A stretch of 64,000 bases of DNA from Herbaspirillum rubrisubalbicans. GTDB lineage: Bacteria > Pseudomonadota > Gammaproteobacteria > Burkholderiales > Burkholderiaceae_D. Under the pieces are notes generated by a model. The model saw nothing but the letters and a program-made list of their open reading frames with translations, was not told where the DNA came from and made no database searches. How positions within the stretch are numbered: position 1 is the first letter of the stretch; each line of letters starts with the position of its first letter. The DNA lies in assembly GCF_003719195.1 (NCBI RefSeq), contig NZ_CP024996.1, positions 682,001-746,000 on the forward strand, given 5' to 3'. The position numbers were made by a program, and so were the translations under genes. Shown one piece after another: positions 1-8,494 of the stretch.

Positions 1-2
1 GG

Positions 3-863
3 ACCGACGTCATCGGTGACGTCAGCGGTACCGCCAGTGCCCTGGCCTCGGCTTCGGAACAGATTTCCTCCTCTTCCCAGGCGCTGTCGCACAATTCCTC
101 GCAGCAAGCCGCCAACGTCGAGGAAACCAGTGCCTCGGTGGAAGAAATCACCGCCACCATCGCGCAGAACGCCGACAACGCTCGCACCACCGATGGCATC
201 GCCAGCCTCTCGGCCAGTGCCGCCACCGAAGGTGGCGAAGCGGTACGCGAGACGGTGGCGGCGATGAAGCAGATTGCCAGCAAGATCGGCATCATCGATG
301 ACATCGCCTACCAGACCAACCTGCTGGCCTTGAACGCGGCCATCGAAGCAGCCCGCGCCGGTGAGCATGGCAAGGGCTTTGCCGTGGTTGCCGCCGAAGT
401 GCGCAAGCTGGCCGAGCGCGCCCAGACCGCCGCCCAGGAAATCATTGCGGTGGCCGAGAACAGTGTGGGCCTGGCCGAGAAAGCCGGTGGCCTGTTGAAC
501 CAGATGGTGCCGTCCATCCGCAAGACCGCCGACCTAGTGCAGGAAATCGCCGCCGCCTCGGCCGAGCAATCCACCGGCCTGGAACAGATCAACAATGCCG
601 TGCACCAGATGGCGCAGACTACGCAGATGACGGCGGCGGCCTCGGAAGAATTGTCGGCCACCTCCGAAGAGATGAGCGCCCAGGCCATCCATCTGCAAGA
701 CCTGATGCGATTTTTCCGCGTGGGCGAGATGCAGAAGCTGCCCGCTCGCGGACGCAGCAACAATGGGCGCGCTCCCAAGCAGGAGCCGCCACGCCGGCTT
801 TCGATGCTGGATGTGGAGGACGATGAGCCGGGCGTGGATGAATCCGCGTTCAAGCGTTTCTGA
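3..863 (+). CDS. Methyl-accepting chemotaxis protein, C-terminal part (5' end outside window)
   Basis: The reading frame is open from the window edge, so the ligand-binding, membrane and HAMP parts lie upstream. The visible 286 residues are the cytoplasmic signalling coiled coil. It contains the conserved hairpin tip that contacts CheA and CheW ([20 protein letters not shown], then [15 protein letters not shown]), flanked by Glu/Gln/Ala-rich helices typical of methylation sites. The C-terminus is a charged, disordered-looking tail ending ESAFKRF, with no NWETF-type pentapeptide for tethering CheR or CheB. The protein signals occupancy of an unseen ligand domain to a CheA kinase. It is followed by cheW, cheR and cheB on the same strand, so it probably belongs to the same chemosensory operon. 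The family is certain; the stimulus cannot be judged. Confidence 0.95.
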   Translation, partial: TDVIGDVSGTASALASASEQISSSSQALSHNSSQQAANVEETSASVEEITATIAQNADNARTTDGIASLSASAATEGGEAVRETVAAMKQIASKIGIIDDIAYQTNLLALNAAIEAARAGEHGKGFAVVAAEVRKLAERAQTAAQEIIAVAENSVGLAEKAGGLLNQMVPSIRKTADLVQEIAAASAEQSTGLEQINNAVHQMAQTTQMTAAASEELSATSEEMSAQAIHLQDLMRFFRVGEMQKLPARGRSNNGRAPKQEPPRRLSMLDVEDDEPGVDESAFKRF

Positions 864-968
864 TGCCTCGCCCATGCCGGTGACGAACTTACATAGACCA
901 TGGTGGCCAGCACGCCGCACACGCAACAACCCGCCCGGCACTGTCCGTGGCAGCAAGGAGAGCAGGTC

Positions 969-1544
969 ATGCCCAGCGTATCGTTGAATGGCGAATCGGC
1001 CAGAAAGCGGCAGCAGGAAGAAGTCATCGAGACGCGCCAGTTCCTGACCTTCCTGGTCGGTACCGAGAGCTTTGCCATGCCCATCGCCAGTATCCGCGAA
1101 ATCATCGAATTCGGTGGTCTTACCGAAGTGCCGCTGATGCCGCAATTCCTGCGCGGCGTCATCAACCTGCGCGGATCGGTGGTGCCGGTGATCGATCTGT
1201 CGGTGCGCTTTGGGCGTGCGCCTACGGTACCGAGCAAGCGCACCTGCGTCATCATCATGGAACTGATGCAGGAGGATCAATTGCTGCTGCTGGGGGTGAT
1301 GGTCGACGCGGTCAGCGCGGTACTGGGCATCGGGGTGGACCAGATCGAACCGCGTCCTTCCTTCGGTGCCGGCATCCGAGCCGATTTCATCGCTGGCATG
1401 ATCAACGTCAATGAGCGTTTCATCGTAGTGCTGGACGTGCCGCGCGTGTTATCGGTCGATGAACTGGCCAGCCTGCTGGGCATGAGTGCCGAGGATGCGC
1501 TAGGGGGCGTGCCGGTGCTGTCATCCGACGCCCAGCGGGAGTAG
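969..1544 (+). CDS. cheW: Chemotaxis coupling protein CheW
   Basis: CheW-type scaffold of 191 residues linking the chemoreceptor to the CheA kinase in the array. Visible family features are RQFLTFLVGTESFAMPI near the N-terminus, then IREIIEFGGLTEVPLMP and RGVINLRGSVVPVIDL, the classic CheW-like fold signatures. A longer in-frame start exists at 900. The ATG at 969 is preferred because AAGGAG lies eight bases before it and the extra N-terminal residues look non-conserved. It follows the receptor gene by about 105 bases and precedes cheR by five. No cheA is in the window, so the kinase must lie upstream or elsewhere. Confidence 0.93.
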   Translation: MPSVSLNGESARKRQQEEVIETRQFLTFLVGTESFAMPIASIREIIEFGGLTEVPLMPQFLRGVINLRGSVVPVIDLSVRFGRAPTVPSKRTCVIIMELMQEDQLLLLGVMVDAVSAVLGIGVDQIEPRPSFGAGIRADFIAGMINVNERFIVVLDVPRVLSVDELASLLGMSAEDALGGVPVLSSDAQRE

Positions 1545-1549
1545 CGATC

Positions 1550-2458
1550 ATGGCCAGCATCGGCAAGCTGGAGGGGCCTGGCAGCACCAACACTGACGGG
1601 GCTGGCGCCACTGCTGCGGCTGCTGCGGCTGCCGCGGTTGGGGCGCATGGTGGTGATGAGATCAGTGATCACGACATGCTGCTTTTCCAGCAATTGTTCA
1701 AGCGGCACATCGGACTGCATCTGCCGCTGTCCAAGAAAGCCTTGCTGCAAAGCCGCCTCAACCATCGCCTGCACGAACTTGGTTTGCGCGATCTGACCCA
1801 GTATTTCCGCCGGATCAGCGGCGAGCACGACGTCGAGGAGCGCCAGCGCGCCATCGACCTGATCACCACCAACGAAACCTATTTCTTCCGCGAGCAGGGC
1901 CATTTCGATTTCCTCAAGCAGGAGCTGCTACCGCAATGGGAGCAACACAAGAGCCTGCGCGTCTGGAGCGCGGCCTGCGCCACCGGTGAAGAAGCCTATA
2001 CCCTGGCCATGCTGCTGGATCAGCAGCGAGCCGCAGGTAGCTGGTCGGTATTGGGCTCCGATATCAGCCTGCGCGTCTTGCGCTTTGCTCGCCGCGCGCT
2101 CTATCCGATGGCGCGTGGCCAGAATATTCCACGGCCTTACCTGCGCCGCTATTGCCTGCTCGGTACGGGTGAGTACGAAGGTCATTTCCTGGTGCAGTCG
2201 GACTTGCGCGCCAAGGTCGATTTCGCCCAGCGTAACCTGACGGCCCTGCATGAGCATGACGATGGACTCTATGACCTGATCTTCTTGCGCAACGTCATCA
2301 TCTACTTTGATAGCGACACCAAGCTCAAGGTCTTGCGCGATGTCATCGCGCGCTTGCGTCCGGGCGGTTATCTGGTGGTGGGACATTCGGAATCGCTGCA
2401 CGGCATGGAACTGGAATTGCTGATGCACTCCCCCTCCATCTACCGCAAGCCGCAATGA
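1550..2458 (+). CDS. cheR: Chemotaxis protein methyltransferase CheR
   Basis: S-adenosylmethionine-dependent methyltransferase that methylates glutamates on chemoreceptors. The 302-residue protein has an all-helical N-terminal domain (FQQLFKRHIGLHLPLSKKALLQSR), the TTNETYFFRE motif, the SAM-binding stretch VWSAACATGEEAYTLAM and the FLRNVIIYF motif of the catalytic domain. The first about 35 residues are low complexity with a run of eight alanines, so the true start could be later. The stop overlaps the cheB start as ATGA, which indicates translational coupling. CheR and CheB encoded together set receptor adaptation. Confidence 0.95.
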   Translation: MASIGKLEGPGSTNTDGAGATAAAAAAAAVGAHGGDEISDHDMLLFQQLFKRHIGLHLPLSKKALLQSRLNHRLHELGLRDLTQYFRRISGEHDVEERQRAIDLITTNETYFFREQGHFDFLKQELLPQWEQHKSLRVWSAACATGEEAYTLAMLLDQQRAAGSWSVLGSDISLRVLRFARRALYPMARGQNIPRPYLRRYCLLGTGEYEGHFLVQSDLRAKVDFAQRNLTALHEHDDGLYDLIFLRNVIIYFDSDTKLKVLRDVIARLRPGGYLVVGHSESLHGMELELLMHSPSIYRKPQ

Positions 2459-3624
2459 CGACCCCGCCGACAATTCGCGTGATGGTGGTGGACGATTCCT
2501 CGGTGGTGCGCCAACTGGTGCAGCAACTGCTGGCGCAGACCACCGACATCCGCGTCATCGGTACCGCGCCCGATCCGGTCTTTGCCTTGCGCAAGATGCA
2601 GCAGGAATGGCCGGATGTGATCCTGTTGGATATCGAAATGCCGCGCATGGATGGCATCACCTTCCTGCGCCAGATCATGAGTACCCGGCCCACTCCGGTC
2701 ATCATGTGCAGTGCGCGTGCCATGGGCCAAGGCGGGTTGGCTGCCGAGGCTCTGGCGGCGGGTGCGGTCTCGGTGATTGCTCGCCCGCAACTGGGGGTGC
2801 GCGACTTCCTGCATGAGGCGGTGGCCGAACTGGCCGGTGCCATTCGCGCGGCCATGCTGGCAGGCCCGGGTGGACGTGGCACGACCATGGTCACCCGTAG
2901 CGTACCGTTGACGGACGACCTGCGCATGGTCAAAGCAGCGTCCCGAGAAATGTTGCATGATGACGGTTGGGCCTCAGGTTTGCAGCGCTATACCGCTGAC
3001 GCGGTTTTGACGCCACCGGGACCACAAGACGGATACTGTCCGCCGACTGCGCGCATCGTCGCCATCGGCGCCTCGACCGGGGGGCCGCAGGCGCTGGAGC
3101 GGGTACTGGGACGGCTGGATGGCCGCTGTCCCGGCATCGTGGTGGTGCAACACATGCCGCAGCGTTTCACGCGCAGCTTTGCCGAACGCCTGCATCGCGT
3201 CTCCGGTGCCGAGGTCAAGGAAGCCGAGCATCAAGACCTGGTGCTGCCAGGCAGGGTATTGATCGCGCCGGGGGGCAAGCATCTGGTCGTGCGGCGCGAT
3301 GGTCAGCAGTACTATGTGGAAACATTGGATGGCCCCTTGGTGAGTCGGCACAAGCCTTCAGTGGATGTGCTGTTCCGCTCGCTGGCCAAGGCCGCCGGCC
3401 GCAATGCAGTGGGCATCATCATGACCGGCATGGGCGATGATGGGGCAAGGGGGATGCGCGAGATGGCCGATTGCGGCGCCGCCACCTATGCCCAGGACGA
3501 AGCCAGCAGCGTGGTCTTCGGGATGCCGAAAGAAGCCATACACATGGGGGGCGTCGGTGACGTTCTGCCGCTCGAACATATCTCTGCCGTGATAGAACAA
3601 TATGCCTCTAGAGAACCTCAATGA
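2455..3624 (+). CDS. cheB: Chemotaxis protein-glutamate methylesterase/deamidase CheB
   Basis: Response regulator with methylesterase output (389 residues). The receiver domain spans roughly residues 7-125, with the acidic pocket VVDDS and phospho-acceptor Asp59 in LLDIEMP. The esterase domain is C-terminal, with nucleophile Ser207 in GASTGGP, a histidine in VVQHMP and the MTGMGDDGARGM segment carrying the catalytic aspartate. It removes methyl groups added by CheR when phosphorylated by CheA. It overlaps cheR by 4 bases and the next gene by 23. No cheD is present between them. Confidence 0.96.
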   Translation: MTTPPTIRVMVVDDSSVVRQLVQQLLAQTTDIRVIGTAPDPVFALRKMQQEWPDVILLDIEMPRMDGITFLRQIMSTRPTPVIMCSARAMGQGGLAAEALAAGAVSVIARPQLGVRDFLHEAVAELAGAIRAAMLAGPGGRGTTMVTRSVPLTDDLRMVKAASREMLHDDGWASGLQRYTADAVLTPPGPQDGYCPPTARIVAIGASTGGPQALERVLGRLDGRCPGIVVVQHMPQRFTRSFAERLHRVSGAEVKEAEHQDLVLPGRVLIAPGGKHLVVRRDGQQYYVETLDGPLVSRHKPSVDVLFRSLAKAAGRNAVGIIMTGMGDDGARGMREMADCGAATYAQDEASSVVFGMPKEAIHMGGVGDVLPLEHISAVIEQYASREPQ

Positions 3625-4864
3625 GCTCATCGAGTCCGCCCTGGTGGTGGACGACAGTGCCCTGCAGCGCCAGCATAGCGTCGCGCTGCTGCAGGAACTG
3701 GGCGTGGACCTGATCTACGAGGCCGGCAACGGCAACGAAGCGCTGGACCTGCTGGCCATGCTCAAGCTGCCACCCGGCTTAGTCGTGATTGACCTGGAGA
3801 TGCCGGGCATGGATGGCATCGAACTGATCCAGCAATTGCAGCAGAAGGGCATCGACATTCCACTCATCGTCGCCTCCAGCCGCGAGACCTCGCTGCTGTT
3901 GTCGGTGGAGACCATGATCCAGGCGCTGGGCATGAACCTGATCGGTGTGCTGCAAAAGCCGCTCAACCAGGGCCAGTTGCGCGCCGCCCTGCAAGCCTTC
4001 CGCCCGCACGGCGCAGCGGCCCGGGCGCACGATGATCCCTTGCCCTCGATGTGCGAAAGCGATCTTGGTGCAGCCATCGGCGGCGGCCAGCTATTGCCCT
4101 ATTTCCAGCCCAAGGTGGATGTGCAGACCGGCATCCTCAAGGGCGTGGAAGCGCTGGCGCGCTGGATCCATCCCGAGCGCGGGATGGTGCCGCCGGATCG
4201 TTTCGTTCCCCTGGCCGAACAATGCGGCCTGATCCACGATCTCACCATCAGCATGATGGACCAGTCCATGGCGCAGGCTGCGGTGTGGCACAGCCGCGGT
4301 CTGGCCATCAAGGTAGCGGTAAACCTCTCGCCGCTGTCGCTGGAACAACCCGACTTCATGCATCGCATCCTGGCGCTGGTGGACAAGCACGCGCTGCCGG
4401 CCGAGAACGTGGTGCTGGAAATCACCGAAAGCTCGGTGGTGGCGCACAAGGGTAATTCGCTAGGCATGTTGGCGCGCTTGCGCTTGAAGGGCTTTGGCCT
4501 GTCCATTGACGATTACGGCACCGGTTTTTCCTCGATGCAGCAACTGGCGCGTATCCCCTTCACGGAACTGAAGATCGACCGCTCCTTCGTGCATGGCGCG
4601 CATGATCGCAAGAACCTGCGGGTGATCCTGCAATCGGCGCTGGACATGGCGCAGCGGCTGGAACTGGTGACCGTCGCCGAAGGGGTGGAGACCATGGAAG
4701 ACTGGCGCTTGCTGCAAGATTTCGGTTGCAGCCTGGGACAGGGCTTCCTGATCGGCAAGCCCATGCCGGCCAATGAGTTGCCGTTGTGGCTGAAGGGCCA
4801 TCATCGCCGCTTGAATGAATTGCGACCGTTGGGGAAGGGTGCTGCCACAGGTGGGACTGCCTGA
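3602..4864 (+). CDS. Response regulator with EAL (c-di-GMP phosphodiesterase) domain
   Basis: The 420-residue protein has an N-terminal receiver (about residues 13-130; VVDDS, phospho-acceptor Asp64 in VVIDLEMPGMDG) and a C-terminal EAL domain (about 155-400). The EAL domain keeps the motifs expected of an active cyclic-di-GMP phosphodiesterase: EALARW, EITES, DDYGTGFSS, KIDRSFV, VAEGVET and GQGF. The architecture resembles the RocR/PvrR type of regulator. The gene starts inside the end of cheB, so it is very likely co-transcribed and translationally linked. Phosphorylation by the local CheA is a reasonable inference and would connect this array to c-di-GMP turnover, motility or biofilm. No clear ribosome binding site precedes the ATG, consistent with coupling. 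Confidence 0.92.
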   Translation: MPLENLNELIESALVVDDSALQRQHSVALLQELGVDLIYEAGNGNEALDLLAMLKLPPGLVVIDLEMPGMDGIELIQQLQQKGIDIPLIVASSRETSLLLSVETMIQALGMNLIGVLQKPLNQGQLRAALQAFRPHGAAARAHDDPLPSMCESDLGAAIGGGQLLPYFQPKVDVQTGILKGVEALARWIHPERGMVPPDRFVPLAEQCGLIHDLTISMMDQSMAQAAVWHSRGLAIKVAVNLSPLSLEQPDFMHRILALVDKHALPAENVVLEITESSVVAHKGNSLGMLARLRLKGFGLSIDDYGTGFSSMQQLARIPFTELKIDRSFVHGAHDRKNLRVILQSALDMAQRLELVTVAEGVETMEDWRLLQDFGCSLGQGFLIGKPMPANELPLWLKGHHRRLNELRPLGKGAATGGTA

Positions 4865-4881
4865 CGCTTTCCTTCATATTA

Positions 4882-4912
4882 TGCGGGGCGGTTCGACTGC
4901 CCCATCCCCGCA
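4882..4912. other. Inverted repeat between convergent genes
   Basis: TGCGGGG at 4882-4888 pairs with CCCCGCA at 4906-4912 in the 55-base gap between the stops of the receiver-EAL gene and folK. There is no T-tract on either side, so it is at most a weak bidirectional transcription end or an mRNA 3' stem. Confidence 0.35.
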
Positions 4913-4919
4913 GTCGCTC

Positions 4920-5405
4920 TCACAGCCGGCTGATCGGCTGCTCCGTTATTTCCTTCAGAAAGTGCCGCGCCGGCCCCAATCCAGCGATTTCCACCGTCTC
5001 ATCGATCTCCAGCATCGGCACCAGCACGAAGGCGCGCTGGGCCATGCGGGGATGGGGCAGGATCAGTTCTTCGCTCGTGAGGATATGGTCGCCATACATC
5101 AGCAGATCCAGATCGAGTGTGCGCGGCGCGTTGCGGTAGGGGCGCTCACGCCCGTGCTGCAGTTCGATGGCCTGCAAGGCGTGCAGCAGTTCAAGCGCCG
5201 GCAGGGTGGTGCTTATCAGTGCCACGGCATTGACGTAGTCGTCGCCGCTGGAGTCGATGGGCGCAGTGCGATAGAGCGAAGAACGCGCTAACAACCGGGA
5301 TTGCGGCAACGTGGCCAGCCGTGCGATGGCCTGTTCGACCGTGGCGCGGGCATCGCCCAGGTTGCCGCCTATGCCGATCCAGGCTTGCGTGGGAGACTGC
5401 TCCAT
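4920..5405 (-). CDS. folK: 2-amino-4-hydroxy-6-hydroxymethyldihydropteridine pyrophosphokinase
   Basis: HPPK of folate synthesis, which transfers pyrophosphate from ATP to hydroxymethyl-dihydropterin. In the 161-residue protein the family motifs are GIGGNLGD near the start, SSLYRTAPID, the catalytic APRTLDLDLLMYG and LILPHPRM. A longer in-frame start would overlap pcnB. The ATG at 5405 is chosen because it lies 7 bases after the pcnB stop, begins just before the conserved domain and has GAGGA upstream. It is the last gene of a minus-strand operon hda-HAD-pcnB-folK, an arrangement common in betaproteobacteria. Confidence 0.93.
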   Translation of the reverse strand: MEQSPTQAWIGIGGNLGDARATVEQAIARLATLPQSRLLARSSLYRTAPIDSSGDDYVNAVALISTTLPALELLHALQAIELQHGRERPYRNAPRTLDLDLLMYGDHILTSEELILPHPRMAQRAFVLVPMLEIDETVEIAGLGPARHFLKEITEQPISRL

Positions 5406-5412
5406 GGACGGC

Positions 5413-6978
5413 TTAATCCTCACTGCTCGGAGCAGCATCGCCGCTGCCCGCACTGTCACTCCCCGTGCTGCGCCGACGACGGCGCCGCTTGGGCGCGCCG
5501 CTGGGTGTGTCGCTGCTGGCCTCGGCCAGTGAGATGGTCAGCGGTGCAGGTGCCGATGCCGCGTCCTGTTCGCGCTCACTCTCGGCGTTGCTGCTGCCTT
5601 CGCCTGTGGACTTGCTACGGCTGCGGCCGCCACGGCGCTTACGCTTCTTGGGGCCGGCCGAGGCGCTGGCGGTATCGGTCGGTTTGCGGGCAATCAGTTC
5701 TTCACGCTCGGCGCCATTGCCGGCGATGAAGGCTTCCCACCATTCGCCCAGTTCGGCATCGAGTTCACCGGACTGGCAGCGCAGCAGCAGGAAGTCGAAG
5801 CCGGCGCGCAGGCGCAGGTGTTCCAGCAGCTTGTACGGGGCCTTGCCGACGCGGCGTTCGAAGCGCGGCTGCATGGCCCAGATATCGCGCATGTCGGAGG
5901 CGATCTTGCGTTGCAGGGCCAGCTTCTCGGTCTGAGCATCGAGCACGTCATCGGCGGCCAGATGCAGGGCAGGAATCGGATATTCGCCGGCAGCCTGATA
6001 AGCGCGCCACTTTTCCAGCACCTGATGCCACAGGAGCGAAGCGAACAGGAAGCCCGGCGAGACCCCCTTGCCTTCCTTCACGCGCGCATCCGTATTGGCC
6101 AGCGCCAGGCTGACGAACTTCTCGCCCAGAGGCTGTTCCAGCACCACGTCCAAGAGCGGCAGCAGGCCATGATGCAGGCCTTCCTTGCGTAACTGCTGCA
6201 AGCAGGCCAGGGCGTGGCCGCTCATGAGCAGCTTCAACATTTCATCGAACACGCGCGCTGCGGGCACGTTGTCGATCAGCGGCGCCATCACGCGGATGGG
6301 CGCGCTGCTGGCCGGGTCGATGGTGAACTTGAGCTTGGCGGCGAAGCGCACCACGCGCAACATGCGTACCGGGTCTTCGCGATAACGGGCTTCCGGTTCG
6401 CCGATGATGCGCAGCTTCTTGTCGCGGATGTCGGCGATGCCGCCGTGGTAATCCAGCACGGCCTGGCTGGCCGGATCGTAGTACATCGCGTTGATGGTGA
6501 AGTCGCGCCGGGTGGCGTCTTCATGCTGCTCGCCGAAGGTATTGTCGCGCAGCACGCGACCATGTTCATCCTTGGGCGCGGCTTCAGCCGAGGCGCCGCG
6601 GAAGGTGGTGACCTCGATGAGTTCCTGGCCGAACATCACGTGCACGATCTGGAAGCGACGGCCGATGATGAAGGCGCGGCGGAACAGTTGCTTGACCTGT
6701 TCCGGCGTGGCGTTGGTGGCGACATCGAAATCCTTGGGCTTGATGCCCAGCAGCAGGTCGCGCACCGCGCCGCCGACGATGAAGGCCTTGTAGCCAGCTT
6801 CCTGCAGGGTCTGTGTCACGCGTACCGCATTGGGCGAGACCAGGGCGGGATCGATGCCATGTTGCTTCGGATCCAGCACATCGGGTTCGATCTTGCCGTC
6901 CGGGCCGACCGCCTTGGTCTTGCTTTTGTCGGTCGTCTTGCCCTTGCCCAGGATGGAGCGAATCAGTTTCTTGATCAT
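5413..6978 (-). CDS. pcnB: Poly(A) polymerase PcnB
   Basis: Adds 3' poly(A) tails to RNA and so promotes RNA decay. The nucleotidyltransferase core is clear: IVGGAVRDLLLG, KDFDVATNA with the metal-binding aspartates, RRAFIIGRRFQIVHV and RRDFTINAMYYDP, followed by the RNA-binding region with REDPVRMLRVVRFAAKL. The 521-residue protein is longer than the core because of about 85 C-terminal disordered residues. These carry two basic patches (KKRKRRGG near residue 443, KRRRRRR near 496) and end in an acidic tail. The start codon overlaps the stop of the HAD gene as ATGA. The identification is secure. Confidence 0.95.
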   Translation of the reverse strand: MIKKLIRSILGKGKTTDKSKTKAVGPDGKIEPDVLDPKQHGIDPALVSPNAVRVTQTLQEAGYKAFIVGGAVRDLLLGIKPKDFDVATNATPEQVKQLFRRAFIIGRRFQIVHVMFGQELIEVTTFRGASAEAAPKDEHGRVLRDNTFGEQHEDATRRDFTINAMYYDPASQAVLDYHGGIADIRDKKLRIIGEPEARYREDPVRMLRVVRFAAKLKFTIDPASSAPIRVMAPLIDNVPAARVFDEMLKLLMSGHALACLQQLRKEGLHHGLLPLLDVVLEQPLGEKFVSLALANTDARVKEGKGVSPGFLFASLLWHQVLEKWRAYQAAGEYPIPALHLAADDVLDAQTEKLALQRKIASDMRDIWAMQPRFERRVGKAPYKLLEHLRLRAGFDFLLLRCQSGELDAELGEWWEAFIAGNGAEREELIARKPTDTASASAGPKKRKRRGGRSRSKSTGEGSSNAESEREQDAASAPAPLTISLAEASSDTPSGAPKRRRRRRSTGSDSAGSGDAAPSSED

Positions 6979-7658
6979 TGCGCGTGGCCGTCGGCGAAGA
7001 GGTTCAGTACCGGCCAGCCGCGGGCCTGGGCATGGGCCAGCAGCTTGTCGTTGGGGTTGGTGGCGATGGGATCGGTGACGCGCTCCATGAGCGGGATGTC
7101 GTTTTGCGAATCGCTGTAGAAGTAGCTGCGTTCGAACTGGTCGAGGGTGTGGCCCAGGCGCTCCAGCCAGGCTTCGGTGTGGACGATCTTGCCGGGGCCG
7201 AAGGTGGGTGTGCCGTTGAGCTTGCCGGTGAGGTTGCCCAGCGCATCCAGTTCCGGCAGGGCGGCCAGCAGGTGCTCCACCCCGAAGTGGGCGGCGATGG
7301 GTTTGGTCACGAAGTGATTGGTGGCGGTGACGATGGCCACCAGGTCGCCGGCATCCAGGTGTTTTTTGACCAGGGCTACGGCTTGCGGGAGGATGGCGGG
7401 CTTGACCACTTCGTCCATGAATTGCAGATGCATTTCATCGAGTTGCTCGCGCGAAAAGCGCGCCAGGTTGCCCAGCGCGAATTCCAGGTAGGCCACCGGG
7501 TCCAGGGTGCCGTTCTGGTAATGGGCAAACCATTGGTCATTGGCTTTGCGGAAGCTGTCGGCATCCACGGCGCCGATGCGGGCCATGAATTCGCCCCACT
7601 CGTGGTCGGAGTCCAGTGGCAGCAAGGTGTGGTCGAGATCGAAAAGGGCGAGGTTCAT
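6975..7658 (-). CDS. HAD superfamily IB phosphatase
   Basis: SerB-like hydrolase of 227 residues. All HAD motifs are visible: FDLDHTLLP (nucleophile Asp7 and acid Asp9), VTATN (motif II), the lysine in FGPGKIVH and SDSQND (motif IV). A helical cap of subfamily IB type lies between motifs I and II. The natural substrate is unknown; phosphoserine-like or other small phosphomonoesters are possible. It overlaps both neighbours by 4 bases (pcnB downstream, hda upstream), so the three genes are translationally coupled. The hda-HAD-pcnB order is typical of Burkholderiales. Confidence 0.9.
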   Translation of the reverse strand: MNLALFDLDHTLLPLDSDHEWGEFMARIGAVDADSFRKANDQWFAHYQNGTLDPVAYLEFALGNLARFSREQLDEMHLQFMDEVVKPAILPQAVALVKKHLDAGDLVAIVTATNHFVTKPIAAHFGVEHLLAALPELDALGNLTGKLNGTPTFGPGKIVHTEAWLERLGHTLDQFERSYFYSDSQNDIPLMERVTDPIATNPNDKLLAHAQARGWPVLNLFADGHAQ

Positions 7659-8371
7659 TGTTCTCCGGATTCCTGTTGTAACAGTTCGCGTAGCAAGGGC
7701 AGGGTGATGGCGCGCTTGGTGGCCAGCGAGTAGCGGTCCAGCGCGTCAAGCATACGCAACAGCGAGGGCATGTCGCGCCGATAGTGGGTGAGCATGTACA
7801 TCATCACGGCCGGAGGAATCTCCAGGCCGCGGTCCAGCGTGATCTGCAACAGCGCGGCGATCTTTTCGTCGTCCGACAGATCGTGCACCTGATAGATCAG
7901 GCCCCAGCCCAACCGGGTGCGCAGGTCTTCGCGCAGCTCCAGCCGGGTGGGCGGCAGGGTGCCGGTGCAGACCATGCAGCCGCCCTGTTCGCGGATCTGG
8001 TTGAATAGATTGAAGGCAGCGATCTGTTGTTCCTCGAACAGTTGATCGACGTCATCGAGCAGGTAGTGACTGGTCTGGGGGCTGTATTCGAAGGCGGCGT
8101 CGGGCGAGTCGGTGCCGATCAGGCGCACACCGGTGCCTTGCTGGGCGGCGCGGGTGGCCAGGGCGTGCAGCAGGTGGGTCTTGCCGGCACCGGCTTCGGC
8201 CCAGAGGTAGATGAAGCGGTCGGTGCTGGCACTGCCGGTCTGGATGGATTGGTCCACGCCGGCGCAGGCCAGCAGCTTCAAGCGCTCCAGCAGTTCTGCG
8301 TTGCGGCCGGTCACGAAGCTGTCGAAGCTTTGCGGCTGGTCCGCGCTCAAATCGAGCGGAATCTGTTTCAT
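7655..8371 (-). CDS. hda: DnaA regulatory inactivator Hda
   Basis: AAA+ protein related to DnaA domain III that, with the DNA-loaded sliding clamp, promotes hydrolysis of ATP bound to DnaA and prevents re-initiation. The N-terminal MKQIPLDLS contains a clamp-binding type motif. Walker A is WAEAGAGKTHLL, Walker B is LLDDVD, and the arginine-rich sensor region follows (RTRLGWGLIYQV). The length of 238 residues and the absence of a DNA-binding domain IV fit Hda rather than DnaA. It is the first gene of the coupled group hda-HAD-pcnB-folK; 123 bases separate it from the upstream perM-like gene. Confidence 0.93.
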   Translation of the reverse strand: MKQIPLDLSADQPQSFDSFVTGRNAELLERLKLLACAGVDQSIQTGSASTDRFIYLWAEAGAGKTHLLHALATRAAQQGTGVRLIGTDSPDAAFEYSPQTSHYLLDDVDQLFEEQQIAAFNLFNQIREQGGCMVCTGTLPPTRLELREDLRTRLGWGLIYQVHDLSDDEKIAALLQITLDRGLEIPPAVMMYMLTHYRRDMPSLLRMLDALDRYSLATKRAITLPLLRELLQQESGEQ

Positions 8372-8494
8372 CGGCGTGTATCAGCTACGAAGGCCGCAAG
8401 CTGCTTGCGGCCAGTTAATGCAGGACGGCGCCCAGCGCCCGAGCCTGCGCAGCGTCCTGCAAGGGCAGGGAAGCTGTGATCGATCATAAATTCT

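Noticed and set aside
1598..1640. Alanine-codon run at the start of cheR as a phase-variable repeat
   Set aside because: The codons vary (GCT, GCG, GCC), so it is not a simple slippage tract; more likely a disordered N-terminal tail.
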